Below the pieces are notes generated by a model. It saw nothing but the letters and a program-made list of their open reading frames with translations, had not been told where the DNA came from and ran no database searches. Below, piece by piece: positions 1 to 8,667 of a stretch of DNA of 64,000 bases. Position 1 is the stretch's first letter. Each line of letters begins with the position of its first letter. Source of the DNA: Pseudooceanicola nanhaiensis (GTDB taxonomy: Bacteria; Pseudomonadota; Alphaproteobacteria; Rhodobacterales; Rhodobacteraceae). Both the position numbers and the translations under genes were made by a program. The stretch lies in assembly GCF_020171315.1 (NCBI RefSeq), contig NZ_JAIUZP010000008.1, forward strand, positions 248,001 to 312,000. Reading direction: 5' to 3'.

Positions 1-2007
1 CAGGCGCGCGGCATGTCCACCTTTGCCTTCGGCTGTGCCGTCTTCTCGGCCGCGCTGCAGCGGATGACCGGCGAAAGCGACGTCAGCTTCGGCAGCCAGA
101 TCGCGGGCCGCAACGATGTCGACCTCGAGCCGCTGATCGGCGTCTTCATCAACAACCTCGTGCTGCGCTTCGACGTGGACCCGGCGAAACCCTTCGCCGC
201 CCATCTCGATCAGGCCAAGGAGGTCGTCACCGGGGCGCTCAGCCACCAGACGATGCCCTTCAACCAGCTGGTGCAGGTGCTGAACCCGGTCCGCGATGCA
301 GGCCGCAATCCGCTGATTTCGATCAACTTCAACCTCCAGACCGTGTTCATGAAGACGCAGGAGTACGAGGGCTTCGCGCTGCGCTCCTCGCCCAGCCATG
401 CGCCGGGCGCGGTCTATGACATGGACGTGGCCGTCATCGGCCGTCCGACCGGCTGGCAAATGAACGCGGAATACCAGTCGCAGCTCTTCGAGGCCGAGAC
501 GATCGCCGCCTTCCTCGACCTGCTGGCGCAGGCCTTCGAACAGGCCTTCGCCGAGGCCGAGAAACCGATTGCCACGCTGCCCCTGCCCGAACGGCTCGCC
601 AACCGGCGCGACCGGTCCTCGCGGGCGCTCTCTCGCGTCGAGGAGGCCCTTGCCGCCCATGCCTACGTGGCCGAGGCCGCCGCGATCTCGGACGGGACGG
701 AGACCTATGGCTTCGTCACGCCCGCGCCCGGCACGACCGTGGCGCTGGAGACCCTGCCCGAGGTGCTGATGGATCACCTCGCCCAGAAACTGGCCGAGGC
801 CGACATGCCGCGCGGTGTCTCGGTGCTCGCCCTGTTGCCGCGCAAGCAGAACGGCGCGCTGAACCGCGCCCTGCTGCGCCCGCCCGCGCAGCGCCGGGGC
901 ACCGCCCGCGCCGCCCGCCGTGCCGTCGATCCCGAGGTCGCGGCCCGTATTCGCGGCATCTGGCAGGAGCTTCTGGGGCTGGAGACGGTGCCCGACACCG
1001 CCAGCTTCTTCGACCTCGGCGGCGACAGCCTGCTGACGGTGCGGATGCTGACCCGCATCCGCGAGGCCTATGGCCTCGAACTGGGGATCGCGACGGCCTA
1101 TGAATATCCCACGCTGACCACGCTCACCGGCGCGGTCTGGGAGCGGCTGAGCGCGAAGGAAGAGGCCACCCCGGCCGAGCCCGACTGGCGCATCCTGCCG
1201 CTGCGCAAGGACGGCGCCGGCGTGCCGCTGATCTCGGTCAACAACGCGGCCACGCCGATGGCGCTTGCGCAGGACGGCACCACGCCGCGCAAGGCCACCT
1301 GCGTGCGGCTCTTCGAGGGCGATCACGGTCTCGACCAGACCGACCGCAGCTTCGAGGAGGTGGCCCGCGAATATGCCGACCTCGTCCGCGAGGCGCAGCC
1401 CGAGGGGCCCTATCTCTTCTACGGCAACTGCGTGCACGGCAACCTCGCGCTGGAGACCGCGCGCATCCTCCATGCCGAGGGCGCGGAGATCGCAGGCGTG
1501 ACCATGAAGGACGTCTGGGAGCCGGGCTATGCCGAGGCGCTCCTGAAGGACCCCAAGATGCGCAAGGCCGAGAAGTGGCAGGCGCTGCGCAACCGCATCC
1601 GTATGGTGCGCGAGGGCGAGATGTCCTTCTGGGCGATGCTGGACATGTACCGCGCCGCCCGCAAGACCGGGATCGTGCATATGGCCGAGGCGCTCGGGCT
1701 CTACAACCGCGCCCATGCCTCCGACCTGGAGGAGGAGCAGCAGCGCGCGATCAGCTACCTCTCCAAGGCGCGCGATGCCTACCGGCCTGCGCCGGTGGAC
1801 TTCCCCGTGCTCCACGTGGTGACCGAGATCACCCCGCAGGGCAGCGGCTTCTCTCCCTCCATCGGCTGGGAAAAGGTCGTGGCGGAGGGCCAGCTGAAGA
1901 CGGTGCATATCCCCAAGGTCAGCGTCGTGGGCAACAAGCGGTCCGGAACCGAGGCCTTCGCGCAGGAGATCGAGACCTTCCTCGCGGAGCGGGACGCGGC
2001 CCGCTGA
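1..2007 (+). CDS. Non-ribosomal peptide synthetase, C-terminal part (5' truncated by window)
   Basis: The reading frame is open from base 1, so the gene begins upstream. Counting from the Met codon at 13, residues 1 to about 195 are the second half of a condensation domain: the C5-like LIGVFINNLVLR and the C7-like RDAGRNPL are present. Residues about 207-296 resemble only the C-terminal subdomain of an adenylation domain. Its A10 motif reads KQNGALNR, so the usual NGK lysine is absent. A carrier domain follows, with phosphopantetheine Ser339 in LGGDSL. The rest (about 395-660) is a type I thioesterase-like alpha/beta hydrolase. Its nucleophile elbow reads GNCVHG, with Cys473 where Ser is normal, and no clear catalytic His is seen near the C terminus. 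The PPTase next door could activate the carrier domain. The product is unknown. Confidence 0.85.
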   Translation, partial: QARGMSTFAFGCAVFSAALQRMTGESDVSFGSQIAGRNDVDLEPLIGVFINNLVLRFDVDPAKPFAAHLDQAKEVVTGALSHQTMPFNQLVQVLNPVRDAGRNPLISINFNLQTVFMKTQEYEGFALRSSPSHAPGAVYDMDVAVIGRPTGWQMNAEYQSQLFEAETIAAFLDLLAQAFEQAFAEAEKPIATLPLPERLANRRDRSSRALSRVEEALAAHAYVAEAAAISDGTETYGFVTPAPGTTVALETLPEVLMDHLAQKLAEADMPRGVSVLALLPRKQNGALNRALLRPPAQRRGTARAARRAVDPEVAARIRGIWQELLGLETVPDTASFFDLGGDSLLTVRMLTRIREAYGLELGIATAYEYPTLTTLTGAVWERLSAKEEATPAEPDWRILPLRKDGAGVPLISVNNAATPMALAQDGTTPRKATCVRLFEGDHGLDQTDRSFEEVAREYADLVREAQPEGPYLFYGNCVHGNLALETARILHAEGAEIAGVTMKDVWEPGYAEALLKDPKMRKAEKWQALRNRIRMVREGEMSFWAMLDMYRAARKTGIVHMAEALGLYNRAHASDLEEEQQRAISYLSKARDAYRPAPVDFPVLHVVTEITPQGSGFSPSIGWEKVVAEGQLKTVHIPKVSVVGNKRSGTEAFAQEIETFLAERDAAR

Positions 2008-2036
2008 GGCCCGCGATGGGGCACGCGCTGAAGCCC

Positions 2037-2759
2037 TCAACGGGGCAGCGGCAGCGCTCCCTCACGGATCGTGAGGCGCGGCTGGGGATGCCCCCGTCCG
2101 CGCCCGGCGCAGAGGGCCAGTGCGCCCGCCATCCCGGTCCCGGTGTCGAGGTCGGTCAAAGACCAGTCGGCAGCCCCGCCCGGGGCCAGTGGCGTCTCGA
2201 TCCGGGTGATCGCCGCGCCTTCGCCCGGCGCCTGCGTTACATCGAAATCGGTCAATGGCATCGAGAGGCCCGGCCCCACGGCCTTCACCACCGCTTCCTT
2301 GCGGGTCCAGATCCGGAAGAAGGCGCCCTGCCAAGCGGCGCTGCCCACCTCGGGCATGGCCGCCACCTCGTTGGGCGAAAAGAAGCGCGCGGCGACCATG
2401 GGTTCCACCTCGCGGTGCGCCTCGATGTCGAGGCCCAGCAAAAGCCCCTCGGGCGGCGCGGCACATATGGCAAGCGCGGCCCATCCGCCCGCATGGCTGA
2501 GGTTGAAGAGCGGCCCGCCCGCCAGCGAGGGCTTGCCCTCGGCGTTGTAGTCGAAGCGCAGCGCATCGGCGGGCTGGCCCGTGTACTGGCCGAGGATCTC
2601 GCGCAGGCGCCCACGCCCGATGGTGAAGGAGGCCCCGTGCCCGGGTCGCAGGAACCGGTCCGCCCGCGCCACCTCGTCGGGCGAAAGACAGGCGCGGTAG
2701 CCGCCCTCGTCCCCGGTCAGCCGCCAGAAATACAAGTCGATGTCGATCACGTCCGCCAT
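2037..2759 (-). CDS. 4'-phosphopantetheinyl transferase (Sfp type)
   Basis: A 240-residue protein of normal length for Sfp-type enzymes, which transfer phosphopantetheine from CoA to the serine of carrier domains. Visible family motifs are FNLSHAGG, LGLDIEAHR (magnesium-binding Asp and Glu) and FFRIWTRKEAVVKAVGPGL (W..KEA.xKA signature). It converges on the NRPS gene with 29 bases between the stop codons, so it is the natural activating enzyme for that synthetase. A purine-rich stretch just before ATG 2759 supports the start. A role in primary metabolism cannot be excluded, but AcpS-type enzymes are shorter and lack this two-lobed layout. Confidence 0.92.
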   Translation of the reverse strand: MADVIDIDLYFWRLTGDEGGYRACLSPDEVARADRFLRPGHGASFTIGRGRLREILGQYTGQPADALRFDYNAEGKPSLAGGPLFNLSHAGGWAALAICAAPPEGLLLGLDIEAHREVEPMVAARFFSPNEVAAMPEVGSAAWQGAFFRIWTRKEAVVKAVGPGLSMPLTDFDVTQAPGEGAAITRIETPLAPGGAADWSLTDLDTGTGMAGALALCAGRGRGHPQPRLTIREGALPLPR

Positions 2760-2815
2760 TCCCCTCGGCCCGGCCCGCAGGATAAACTGCGGGGCAAAGG
2801 CGGGTCGAGAGCTAG

Positions 2816-4594
2816 ATGAAGAAGCGCATGATATCCATAGCCTTGCTGGGCCTCGGGGCCCTTGCCGCCGGTGCCGTCGCCTATGCGACGCTCGGCGATC
2901 CGCGCGGTGACCTGTGGCGCCTGCGCCAGTCCCAGAAACAACGCGCCTTCCTGAAGGAGCTGAGCCCCGCCACCCGGCAGAGCGACCTCATGATCCCGAT
3001 GCGCGACGGGATGCGGCTGGCGACGGATCTCTACCTGCCCGCGGACGGGGCCAAGACCCGCGCCGCCGTGCTGCTGCGCCTGCCCTACAACAAGAACGCC
3101 TTCGGCTCGGTCCGGCATTACGTGCCGATCTACCTTGCGCGGGGCTATGCCGTGGTGGTGCAGGACATGCGCGGGCGCTACGGCTCCGAGGGGGTCTTTG
3201 CCCCCTATCCCAACGCCGCCACCGATGGGGCAGACACGCTCGACTGGATCACCCGGCAGGACTGGTCCGACGGTCAGGTCGCCGCCATCGGCTGTTCCGC
3301 CCTGGGTGAGAGCCAGATCGTGCTGGCCGCGCACCGTCTCCCCGCGCTGAAGGCCATCGTGCCCATGGGCGCGGGCGGCGCGATCGGCACGGCCTTCGGC
3401 ACCTATGGCGCCTTCGGCTTCTTCGAGGGCGGGATCTTCGCGCTCGCCTCCGGGTTCGGCTGGTTCGCCACCGAGGGCGGCAAGAGCAGCGCGCATATGG
3501 GCAGCCCCCGGATCGACTATGCCACCGCCCTGCGGACCCTGCCGCTGCGCGATGCCGTGGCCGCCGCCCGGCCCGATCCGACGGATTTCGAGGCCTTCCT
3601 CGACCATTTCGAGGAGCCGGAGTTCTGGAACCTCGAAGGCTTCATTTCCGATCAGGACCGGTTCGAGACCCCCGCGCTCATGGTGGACAACTGGTATGAC
3701 GGCGCGCGCGAGACCCTGCTGATGAGCCGCCAGATGCGCCGCACAGCCCCCGATCAGCACGTGATCATCGGCCCCGGCACCCACTGCGAGGCCGAGGCGC
3801 CCTTTGATCGTGGCCGGGTGGGCGACCTGCCGGTGACCGGCGAGGCGCTGGATTTCGACGAGATCTTCGCCCGGTTCATCGACGCCCAGACCGGGCGCGG
3901 CCCGGGGCCCGACCTGCCGCCCTACCTCGTCTACGTCCTTGGCGCGGACGAATGGCGCGGGGCCGAGGACTGGCCGCCGCCGGACACGACCGCGCGGGTG
4001 TTCCACCTCGCCGGCGACCGGCTGGCGGCGGATGGCGCGCCGATGGCGCCGCGGTCCTTCGTCTCCGATCCCGCCGATCCGGTGCCGACTTTGGGCGGCG
4101 CGATCTGCTGCACTGGCGATCCGGACCTGAAGACCGGACCCATCGACCAGCGGCCCATCGAGGGGCGCGCGGACCTGCTGCTTTTCACCTCCGATCCGCT
4201 GGAGGCGCCGCTGGTGCTGGCGGGGCCGATGCGGGCCGAGGTGACCGTGGCGGTGGAGGCGCCCGACGCGGACCTCGTGCTGCGGCTGACGGATGTGGCG
4301 CCGGACGGAATGTCGCGGACGATCCAGGAAGGCGCCCTGCGGCTGCGCTATCGCAACGGCTTCGATGCGCCGGAGCTGCTGGAGCCGGGCGCGCCGGTGA
4401 CCGTCTCGGTGGACCTGCGGGACATCGCCTACCGGTTGGAAGCGGGGCACCGGCTGCGGCTGCATGTTGCGGGATCGTCCTTCCCGCGGCTGGCGCGGAA
4501 CCCGCAGACCGGCGGCGATCCCTATCGCGAGACGGAACTGCGCAAGGCCCGGATCTCGGTGCTTGGCGGGCGGGTGATCTTGCGGGAGTGGTGA
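2816..4594 (+). CDS. CocE/NonD family alpha/beta hydrolase (peptidase S15-like)
   Basis: A 592-residue protein with an N-terminal hydrophobic segment (about residues 5-25, after KK) that should anchor or export it. The alpha/beta hydrolase part contains the family motif VVVQDMRGRYGSEG and a nucleophile elbow GCSALGES, where cocaine esterase-like proteins usually have GxSYxG. The C-terminal third is the beta-rich X-Pro dipeptidyl-peptidase C domain (around GHRLRLHVAGSSFPR). Members hydrolyse acyl esters, beta-lactams or X-Pro peptides, and the substrate cannot be chosen here. It is divergent from the PPTase (56 bases apart) and may be part of the NRPS locus as a tailoring or resistance hydrolase; that is inference from position only. 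Confidence 0.85.
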   Translation: MKKRMISIALLGLGALAAGAVAYATLGDPRGDLWRLRQSQKQRAFLKELSPATRQSDLMIPMRDGMRLATDLYLPADGAKTRAAVLLRLPYNKNAFGSVRHYVPIYLARGYAVVVQDMRGRYGSEGVFAPYPNAATDGADTLDWITRQDWSDGQVAAIGCSALGESQIVLAAHRLPALKAIVPMGAGGAIGTAFGTYGAFGFFEGGIFALASGFGWFATEGGKSSAHMGSPRIDYATALRTLPLRDAVAAARPDPTDFEAFLDHFEEPEFWNLEGFISDQDRFETPALMVDNWYDGARETLLMSRQMRRTAPDQHVIIGPGTHCEAEAPFDRGRVGDLPVTGEALDFDEIFARFIDAQTGRGPGPDLPPYLVYVLGADEWRGAEDWPPPDTTARVFHLAGDRLAADGAPMAPRSFVSDPADPVPTLGGAICCTGDPDLKTGPIDQRPIEGRADLLLFTSDPLEAPLVLAGPMRAEVTVAVEAPDADLVLRLTDVAPDGMSRTIQEGALRLRYRNGFDAPELLEPGAPVTVSVDLRDIAYRLEAGHRLRLHVAGSSFPRLARNPQTGGDPYRETELRKARISVLGGRVILREW

Positions 4595-5028
4595 AGGCCG
4601 CGTCGCGGTCGGCTGGTCAGAACCGCTTAGGATAGCGCTGTCCTGTAAGCCGAGCCGGGCGCACTCTTATGAGACTGGGTAAAACCGTAGCCCCGACACG
4701 CTCTGCGCTCGCGATCTACCACGCAGGGCAGCGCCGTCCCGCGGGGTGGCGCGATAGCGCCGCCCCAGGGGAGCGGGTCGGCGCTGCCCGGCCTCTCGGC
4801 CGGGCGGGTGGTGGATGGAAAGGGCAGCGCTGAAATGGCTTGCGCAAAGCGGTGTGCTTTGGGCCAGCACTATGCGGGGTATTTGGGATTACAACTTTGC
4901 GGGGGAGGCATGTGCAAAGGCGCCGGCGATCCCTGAAGCAGCCCCGATTGGCGCATGGAAACACGCCACGGGGCGCGTTGCTTCCCTCTCGCCTACCGTT
5001 CAGCGGAAAGCAGACGACGACAGCCCGC
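4595..5028. other. Intergenic region, no gene seen
   Basis: A 434-base stretch between the hydrolase and the convergent glycosyltransferase gene. No reading frame in it shows a ribosome-binding site or a recognisable protein. It contains a perfect 8-bp stem-loop at 4786-4805 (GCCCGGCC, loop TCTC, GGCCGGGC) with no T tract on either side. That could end transcription weakly or simply be structured RNA. Confidence 0.6.
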
Positions 5029-6138
5029 TCACGCCCCGATCTTCGCAAGACTCGCCCGGATCCCCGCCTGGAACGTCGCCTCGTCGAACTTCGCCGCATG
5101 GGCCACTAGGGCTGCCGGGTCCAGATCGACCTCCAGCTCGCGCTCGAACCGCTCGACCGCGTCGATCAGCCCCTCGACGCTCTGCTCGCGGTAGAAGACA
5201 CCCGTCTGCCCCTCGACCACCGTGTCGAGAATGCCGCCGCGCCCATAGGCGATCACCGGGCGGCCCGAGGCCATGACCTCGACCGGCACGATGCCGAAAT
5301 CCTCTTCGCCCGGGAAGATCAGCGCACGGCAGCGCGCCATATGCTCCTTCAGCACCGAGAACGGCGCCTTGCCGAGGAAGGTGACATTGTCCCCCGCCTT
5401 GGCCTTCAGCGCGTCGCGGGTCTTGTCCGGGCCGCCGATGACCACCAGCTTGCGGCCCATGCGGGTGAAGGCCTCGACCGCCTGATCGGGCCGCTTGTAG
5501 GGTGCCAGCTCCCCGGCCCAGAGGTAGAAATCGCCCAGTTCCTCCTTGGGCACGGGCGCGAAATCCTGCACCGCCACGGGGGGATGCACGATGTCCGACT
5601 CCCGGCGCCAGTATTTCTTCACCCGGTTCGCCACATGGGTCGAGTTCGAGGCAAAGCCATCGACCCGCGCGGCCGAGGTCACGTCCCAGCCGCGCAGCCC
5701 GTGGATCAGCGGCGGCATCAGCGTGCGCGTCAGCAGGCCCGAGCTGTTCCGGTAGGCGTGGTACTGGTCCCAGAGATAGCGCATCGGCGAATGCACGTAG
5801 CACAGGTGCGGCGCGTCGGGCGGCGCGATGACGCCCTTGGCCGGGCCGGACTCGGAGGAAATCACGAGGTCGTAGCCGGTGAGGTCGATCTCCTCCAGCG
5901 CCCGCGGCATCAGCGTCAGGTACTTCTGATAGAGCTTCGGCGCCATGGGCAGCCGCCCGATCCGCGTCTGGGTGATGCGGTGGGCGTTCAGCAGGTCACT
6001 GGTCTGCCCGGGCACGTGGACATGGGTGAAGATGTCGGCCTCAGGGAACATGCGGCAGAGGGATTCCAGCACCCGCTCGCCACCGCGCATTCCCACCAGC
6101 CAGTAGTGGATCAGCGCCACACGACGGGTCTCAGGCAT
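5029..6138 (-). CDS. Glycosyltransferase family 4 (WbaZ/mannosyltransferase-like)
   Basis: A 369-residue GT-B glycosyltransferase. The N-terminal half opens with VALIHYWLVGMRGGERVLE, a glycine-rich acceptor-side loop typical of GT4 enzymes that extend exopolysaccharide or O-antigen repeat units. The C-terminal half carries the nucleotide-sugar signature EEDFGIVPVEVMASGRPV (EX7E). The protein is cytosolic or peripheral to the membrane. Its start overlaps the end of the upstream autokinase gene by 8 bases, so the two are translationally coupled. The donor sugar cannot be read from sequence; the opening is most like WbaZ-type mannosyltransferases. Confidence 0.9.
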   Translation of the reverse strand: MPETRRVALIHYWLVGMRGGERVLESLCRMFPEADIFTHVHVPGQTSDLLNAHRITQTRIGRLPMAPKLYQKYLTLMPRALEEIDLTGYDLVISSESGPAKGVIAPPDAPHLCYVHSPMRYLWDQYHAYRNSSGLLTRTLMPPLIHGLRGWDVTSAARVDGFASNSTHVANRVKKYWRRESDIVHPPVAVQDFAPVPKEELGDFYLWAGELAPYKRPDQAVEAFTRMGRKLVVIGGPDKTRDALKAKAGDNVTFLGKAPFSVLKEHMARCRALIFPGEEDFGIVPVEVMASGRPVIAYGRGGILDTVVEGQTGVFYREQSVEGLIDAVERFERELEVDLDPAALVAHAAKFDEATFQAGIRASLAKIGA

Positions 6139-8326
6139 ATTCCGCGTATTCCCAGCTGTAGCTTTCGGGGCTGTTGTTCACATCCACCAGCGTCATCACG
6201 GTGCCGGTCACGGCAATGCCCTGATCGGCCAGCACACCCAGCCCCTGCCGCACGGCGGGCTTCGGCGTGTCGTTCCACTTCACGAGGTAGATCGCGCTGT
6301 CGGCCACCTTGCCGAGGACAAGCGCATCGGGCACCGAGAGCAGCGCCGGGCTGTCGATCAGGATCAGGTCATAGACCTCCTTCAGCCCGTCAATCACCGG
6401 CTTCATCCAGCTGACCTGAAGCTCGTCCGCATCCGCGGGCGTGGGCTTCTTCATCGAGATCACGTCGAAGCTGAAGCGCGCATCGGAATGCACCGCCTGA
6501 TCCAGCGTGCAGCGATCGTGGATGAAATCGCCGAAGTCGTGCTCCATCCGCAGGCCAAAGCTGCGCTGCACCGAGGCGTGGCGCAGGTCGCCGTCGAGGA
6601 CGAGCACCTTGCGCCCGGCCCGCGCGGCCATCTCGGCAAGGGCCATGACGGTGGTGGTCTTGCCCTCGCCGGGCAGCGAGGACATCACGAGGATCGCCTG
6701 CGCCCGCTTGGAGGATCCCAGAAGCGTCGTGCGCAGGTAGCGGATACGCTCGGCATAGGCGCCGTTCGGGTTCTGGCGCAGCTCGTTCACCGCCGCGGCG
6801 GAGGAGACCCAGGGCCCGGCGGGCAGCGTGGCGAGGATCGGCAGCTCGGTCTCGCGCTCCAGCTCGTCGGGACGGCGGAAGGCGTTGGAGGTCAGCGCCA
6901 TGTAGAGCACGACGGCCAGCCCGCCCAGCATCCCCACCATGCCGCCCATGATGGTCATCAGCTTGGGCCGCGGTGCGGAGGGCGCGCCGGGAATGGTCGC
7001 CCGCTCGATCAGCTTGGCGTCGGGTTCCTGCAGCTGTTCCTGCGTCTGGGTCACGGTCAGCCGCGACAGCAGCGTCTCGTAGGCGGTGCGCGCGGCAGAG
7101 GCCTCGCGTTCCAGCTGGCGCAGGCCGATGGTGGTCTGGGACATCTCGGCCGCCTTTGCCTCGGTCTCGGCGACCTGATCGCGCATGGTCTGCTCGCGCA
7201 GGCGGGCCACTTCCACGTCCGAGCGCATCTGCTCGACGATCCGCAGCACTTCCTTGTCGAGCTGGTCGTTGAACCGGTCGATCTGGTTCTTCAGGCGCAC
7301 GCGTTCGGGATGCTCGGGGCCAAAGCGTTCGGCCCAGACGGCATCGTCGCGCATCAGCGGTGCCCGTTCGGCGATCAGCTGTTCGATCAGCGGCGAGGTC
7401 ACGACCTCGGCCACCGCGTCGACGCCGCCGGTGTCCATCAGCTGGGTCACGCGGTTCAGCTTGGCTTCCGCCGCGACGCGGTCGGTGCGGGCAAGGGCCA
7501 GCTGGTTGTTCAGCTCGGTCACCTGCTCCTGCGTGGTGGCAAGGCTGCCGCCCTCCGCCTGCAGGGACTGGGTGCGGTATTCTTCGACCTTCTGTTCGGC
7601 TACTTCCACGTCCTGACGCAGCTGGTCGACCCGGGCGCCGATCCAGTCGGAGGCGCGGGCGGCCTTGCCCTGACGGCTTTCCAGCTGGTCGGCGAGGTAT
7701 TCATTGGCCAGCGAGTTCGCCAGCAGCATGGAGAGTTCCGGGCTCACCGTCTCGACCCAGATGCCGATGACGTAGCTTTCGCCCTCGCGGGCCACGGAGG
7801 TGGCGCGGCGGATCGCCCAGACGAGCGATTCCATATGCGCCTGTTCCTGCGCCTCGGGCGACAGCGGCGGCGGGCCCTCGGACCCCAGCAGGCCCTTCAC
7901 GGTCGACTTGGCGCGGCTCATCAGCGAGGGCGTGGCAAGCGCGGGGTCGATCGGGGCGAGCTTCTCCATCCCGACGTCGCGGATCACCCGCTCGATCAGC
8001 AGGTTGGAGCGCAGCACCGCCACCTCGGAATTCACCACCTGATCGGTGAGGTCGAGGTTCGAGACCACCTCGGTATCCGTGACCATGCGGCTCTTGCGCG
8101 GGTCGAGCATGACCTTGGACAGCGCCGTATACTGCGGCGTGATCTGCGAGGTCAGCAGGAAGGCGATGATCATCCCGCCCAGCATGGCGCCGATAATGAT
8201 CTTCTTGCGCTGCCAGACGGCGCGCAGCAGACCTTTCAGGTCAACGTAATCGGGTTCCTGCTCCGGCGATTTCGGAGAGCGGAACACAACGGGATCGGCA
8301 TTCAGGTTCATGACCCTGGGGCTCAC
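6131..8326 (-). CDS. Polysaccharide co-polymerase / tyrosine autokinase (Wzc/ExoP type)
   Basis: A 731-residue inner-membrane protein that controls chain length and export of exopolysaccharide. Domains in order: first membrane segment (about 42-62), periplasmic Wzz domain with long helical stretches (about 220-440), second membrane segment (about 470-492), and a cytosolic BY-kinase domain. The kinase has Walker A SSLPGEGKTTT, A' VLVLDGDLRH and Walker B LILIDSPALL. The C-terminal tail is short, with three tyrosines (YSWEYAEYA) instead of a long Tyr cluster. I chose the GTG at 8326 because AAGGAAG lies six bases upstream; the ATG at 8311 is the alternative. Confidence 0.92.
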   Translation of the reverse strand: MSPRVMNLNADPVVFRSPKSPEQEPDYVDLKGLLRAVWQRKKIIIGAMLGGMIIAFLLTSQITPQYTALSKVMLDPRKSRMVTDTEVVSNLDLTDQVVNSEVAVLRSNLLIERVIRDVGMEKLAPIDPALATPSLMSRAKSTVKGLLGSEGPPPLSPEAQEQAHMESLVWAIRRATSVAREGESYVIGIWVETVSPELSMLLANSLANEYLADQLESRQGKAARASDWIGARVDQLRQDVEVAEQKVEEYRTQSLQAEGGSLATTQEQVTELNNQLALARTDRVAAEAKLNRVTQLMDTGGVDAVAEVVTSPLIEQLIAERAPLMRDDAVWAERFGPEHPERVRLKNQIDRFNDQLDKEVLRIVEQMRSDVEVARLREQTMRDQVAETEAKAAEMSQTTIGLRQLEREASAARTAYETLLSRLTVTQTQEQLQEPDAKLIERATIPGAPSAPRPKLMTIMGGMVGMLGGLAVVLYMALTSNAFRRPDELERETELPILATLPAGPWVSSAAAVNELRQNPNGAYAERIRYLRTTLLGSSKRAQAILVMSSLPGEGKTTTVMALAEMAARAGRKVLVLDGDLRHASVQRSFGLRMEHDFGDFIHDRCTLDQAVHSDARFSFDVISMKKPTPADADELQVSWMKPVIDGLKEVYDLILIDSPALLSVPDALVLGKVADSAIYLVKWNDTPKPAVRQGLGVLADQGIAVTGTVMTLVDVNNSPESYSWEYAEYA

Positions 8327-8667
8327 GGCAGGCTTCCTTGCTCGACAACGGACCCAACCGGCGCGTGCGCACCGGCGGCTCCCCCGACTGTGTTTCCGGT
8401 CCTATTGGCTGGACCTGTGGGGCCTGTGGCCCGGTGACCTTTGCGGTCCTTGTGCCCGGGACCGGATGACCCGCAGGCGAAGGAGTTACATCCAGTTACG
8501 GAGCAACCCCGCGAAGAGTTTCACTTATAGGGGCGTTTCTGTCAGAAAAATGGCATGTCGTCAAAGAAAACGCCGGGCAGCCCGCGGTTTCGTGAACGTT
8601 CGATGACAATCAACGGGAGAGCAGTGGATTGCGCTGACAACCCCAGCTAATCCGCCACAAAATGGCC
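8327..8667. other. Intergenic region upstream of the autokinase gene
   Basis: A 341-base spacer between two genes that both read leftward: the polymerase gene ends at 8668 and the autokinase begins at 8326. It should contain the promoter of the autokinase-glycosyltransferase operon. It is less GC-rich around 8500-8620. I could not single out a convincing -35/-10 pair or operator, and no gene is supported. Confidence 0.5.

Noticed and set aside
2747-4465. A 572-codon antisense frame opposite the CocE/NonD hydrolase
   Set aside because: Rich in Arg, His and Pro without domains; the plus-strand hydrolase is clear.
6488-8437. A 649-codon plus-strand frame opposite the tyrosine autokinase
   Set aside because: The minus-strand protein has intact Walker A and B and two membrane segments; the plus frame has no recognisable domain.
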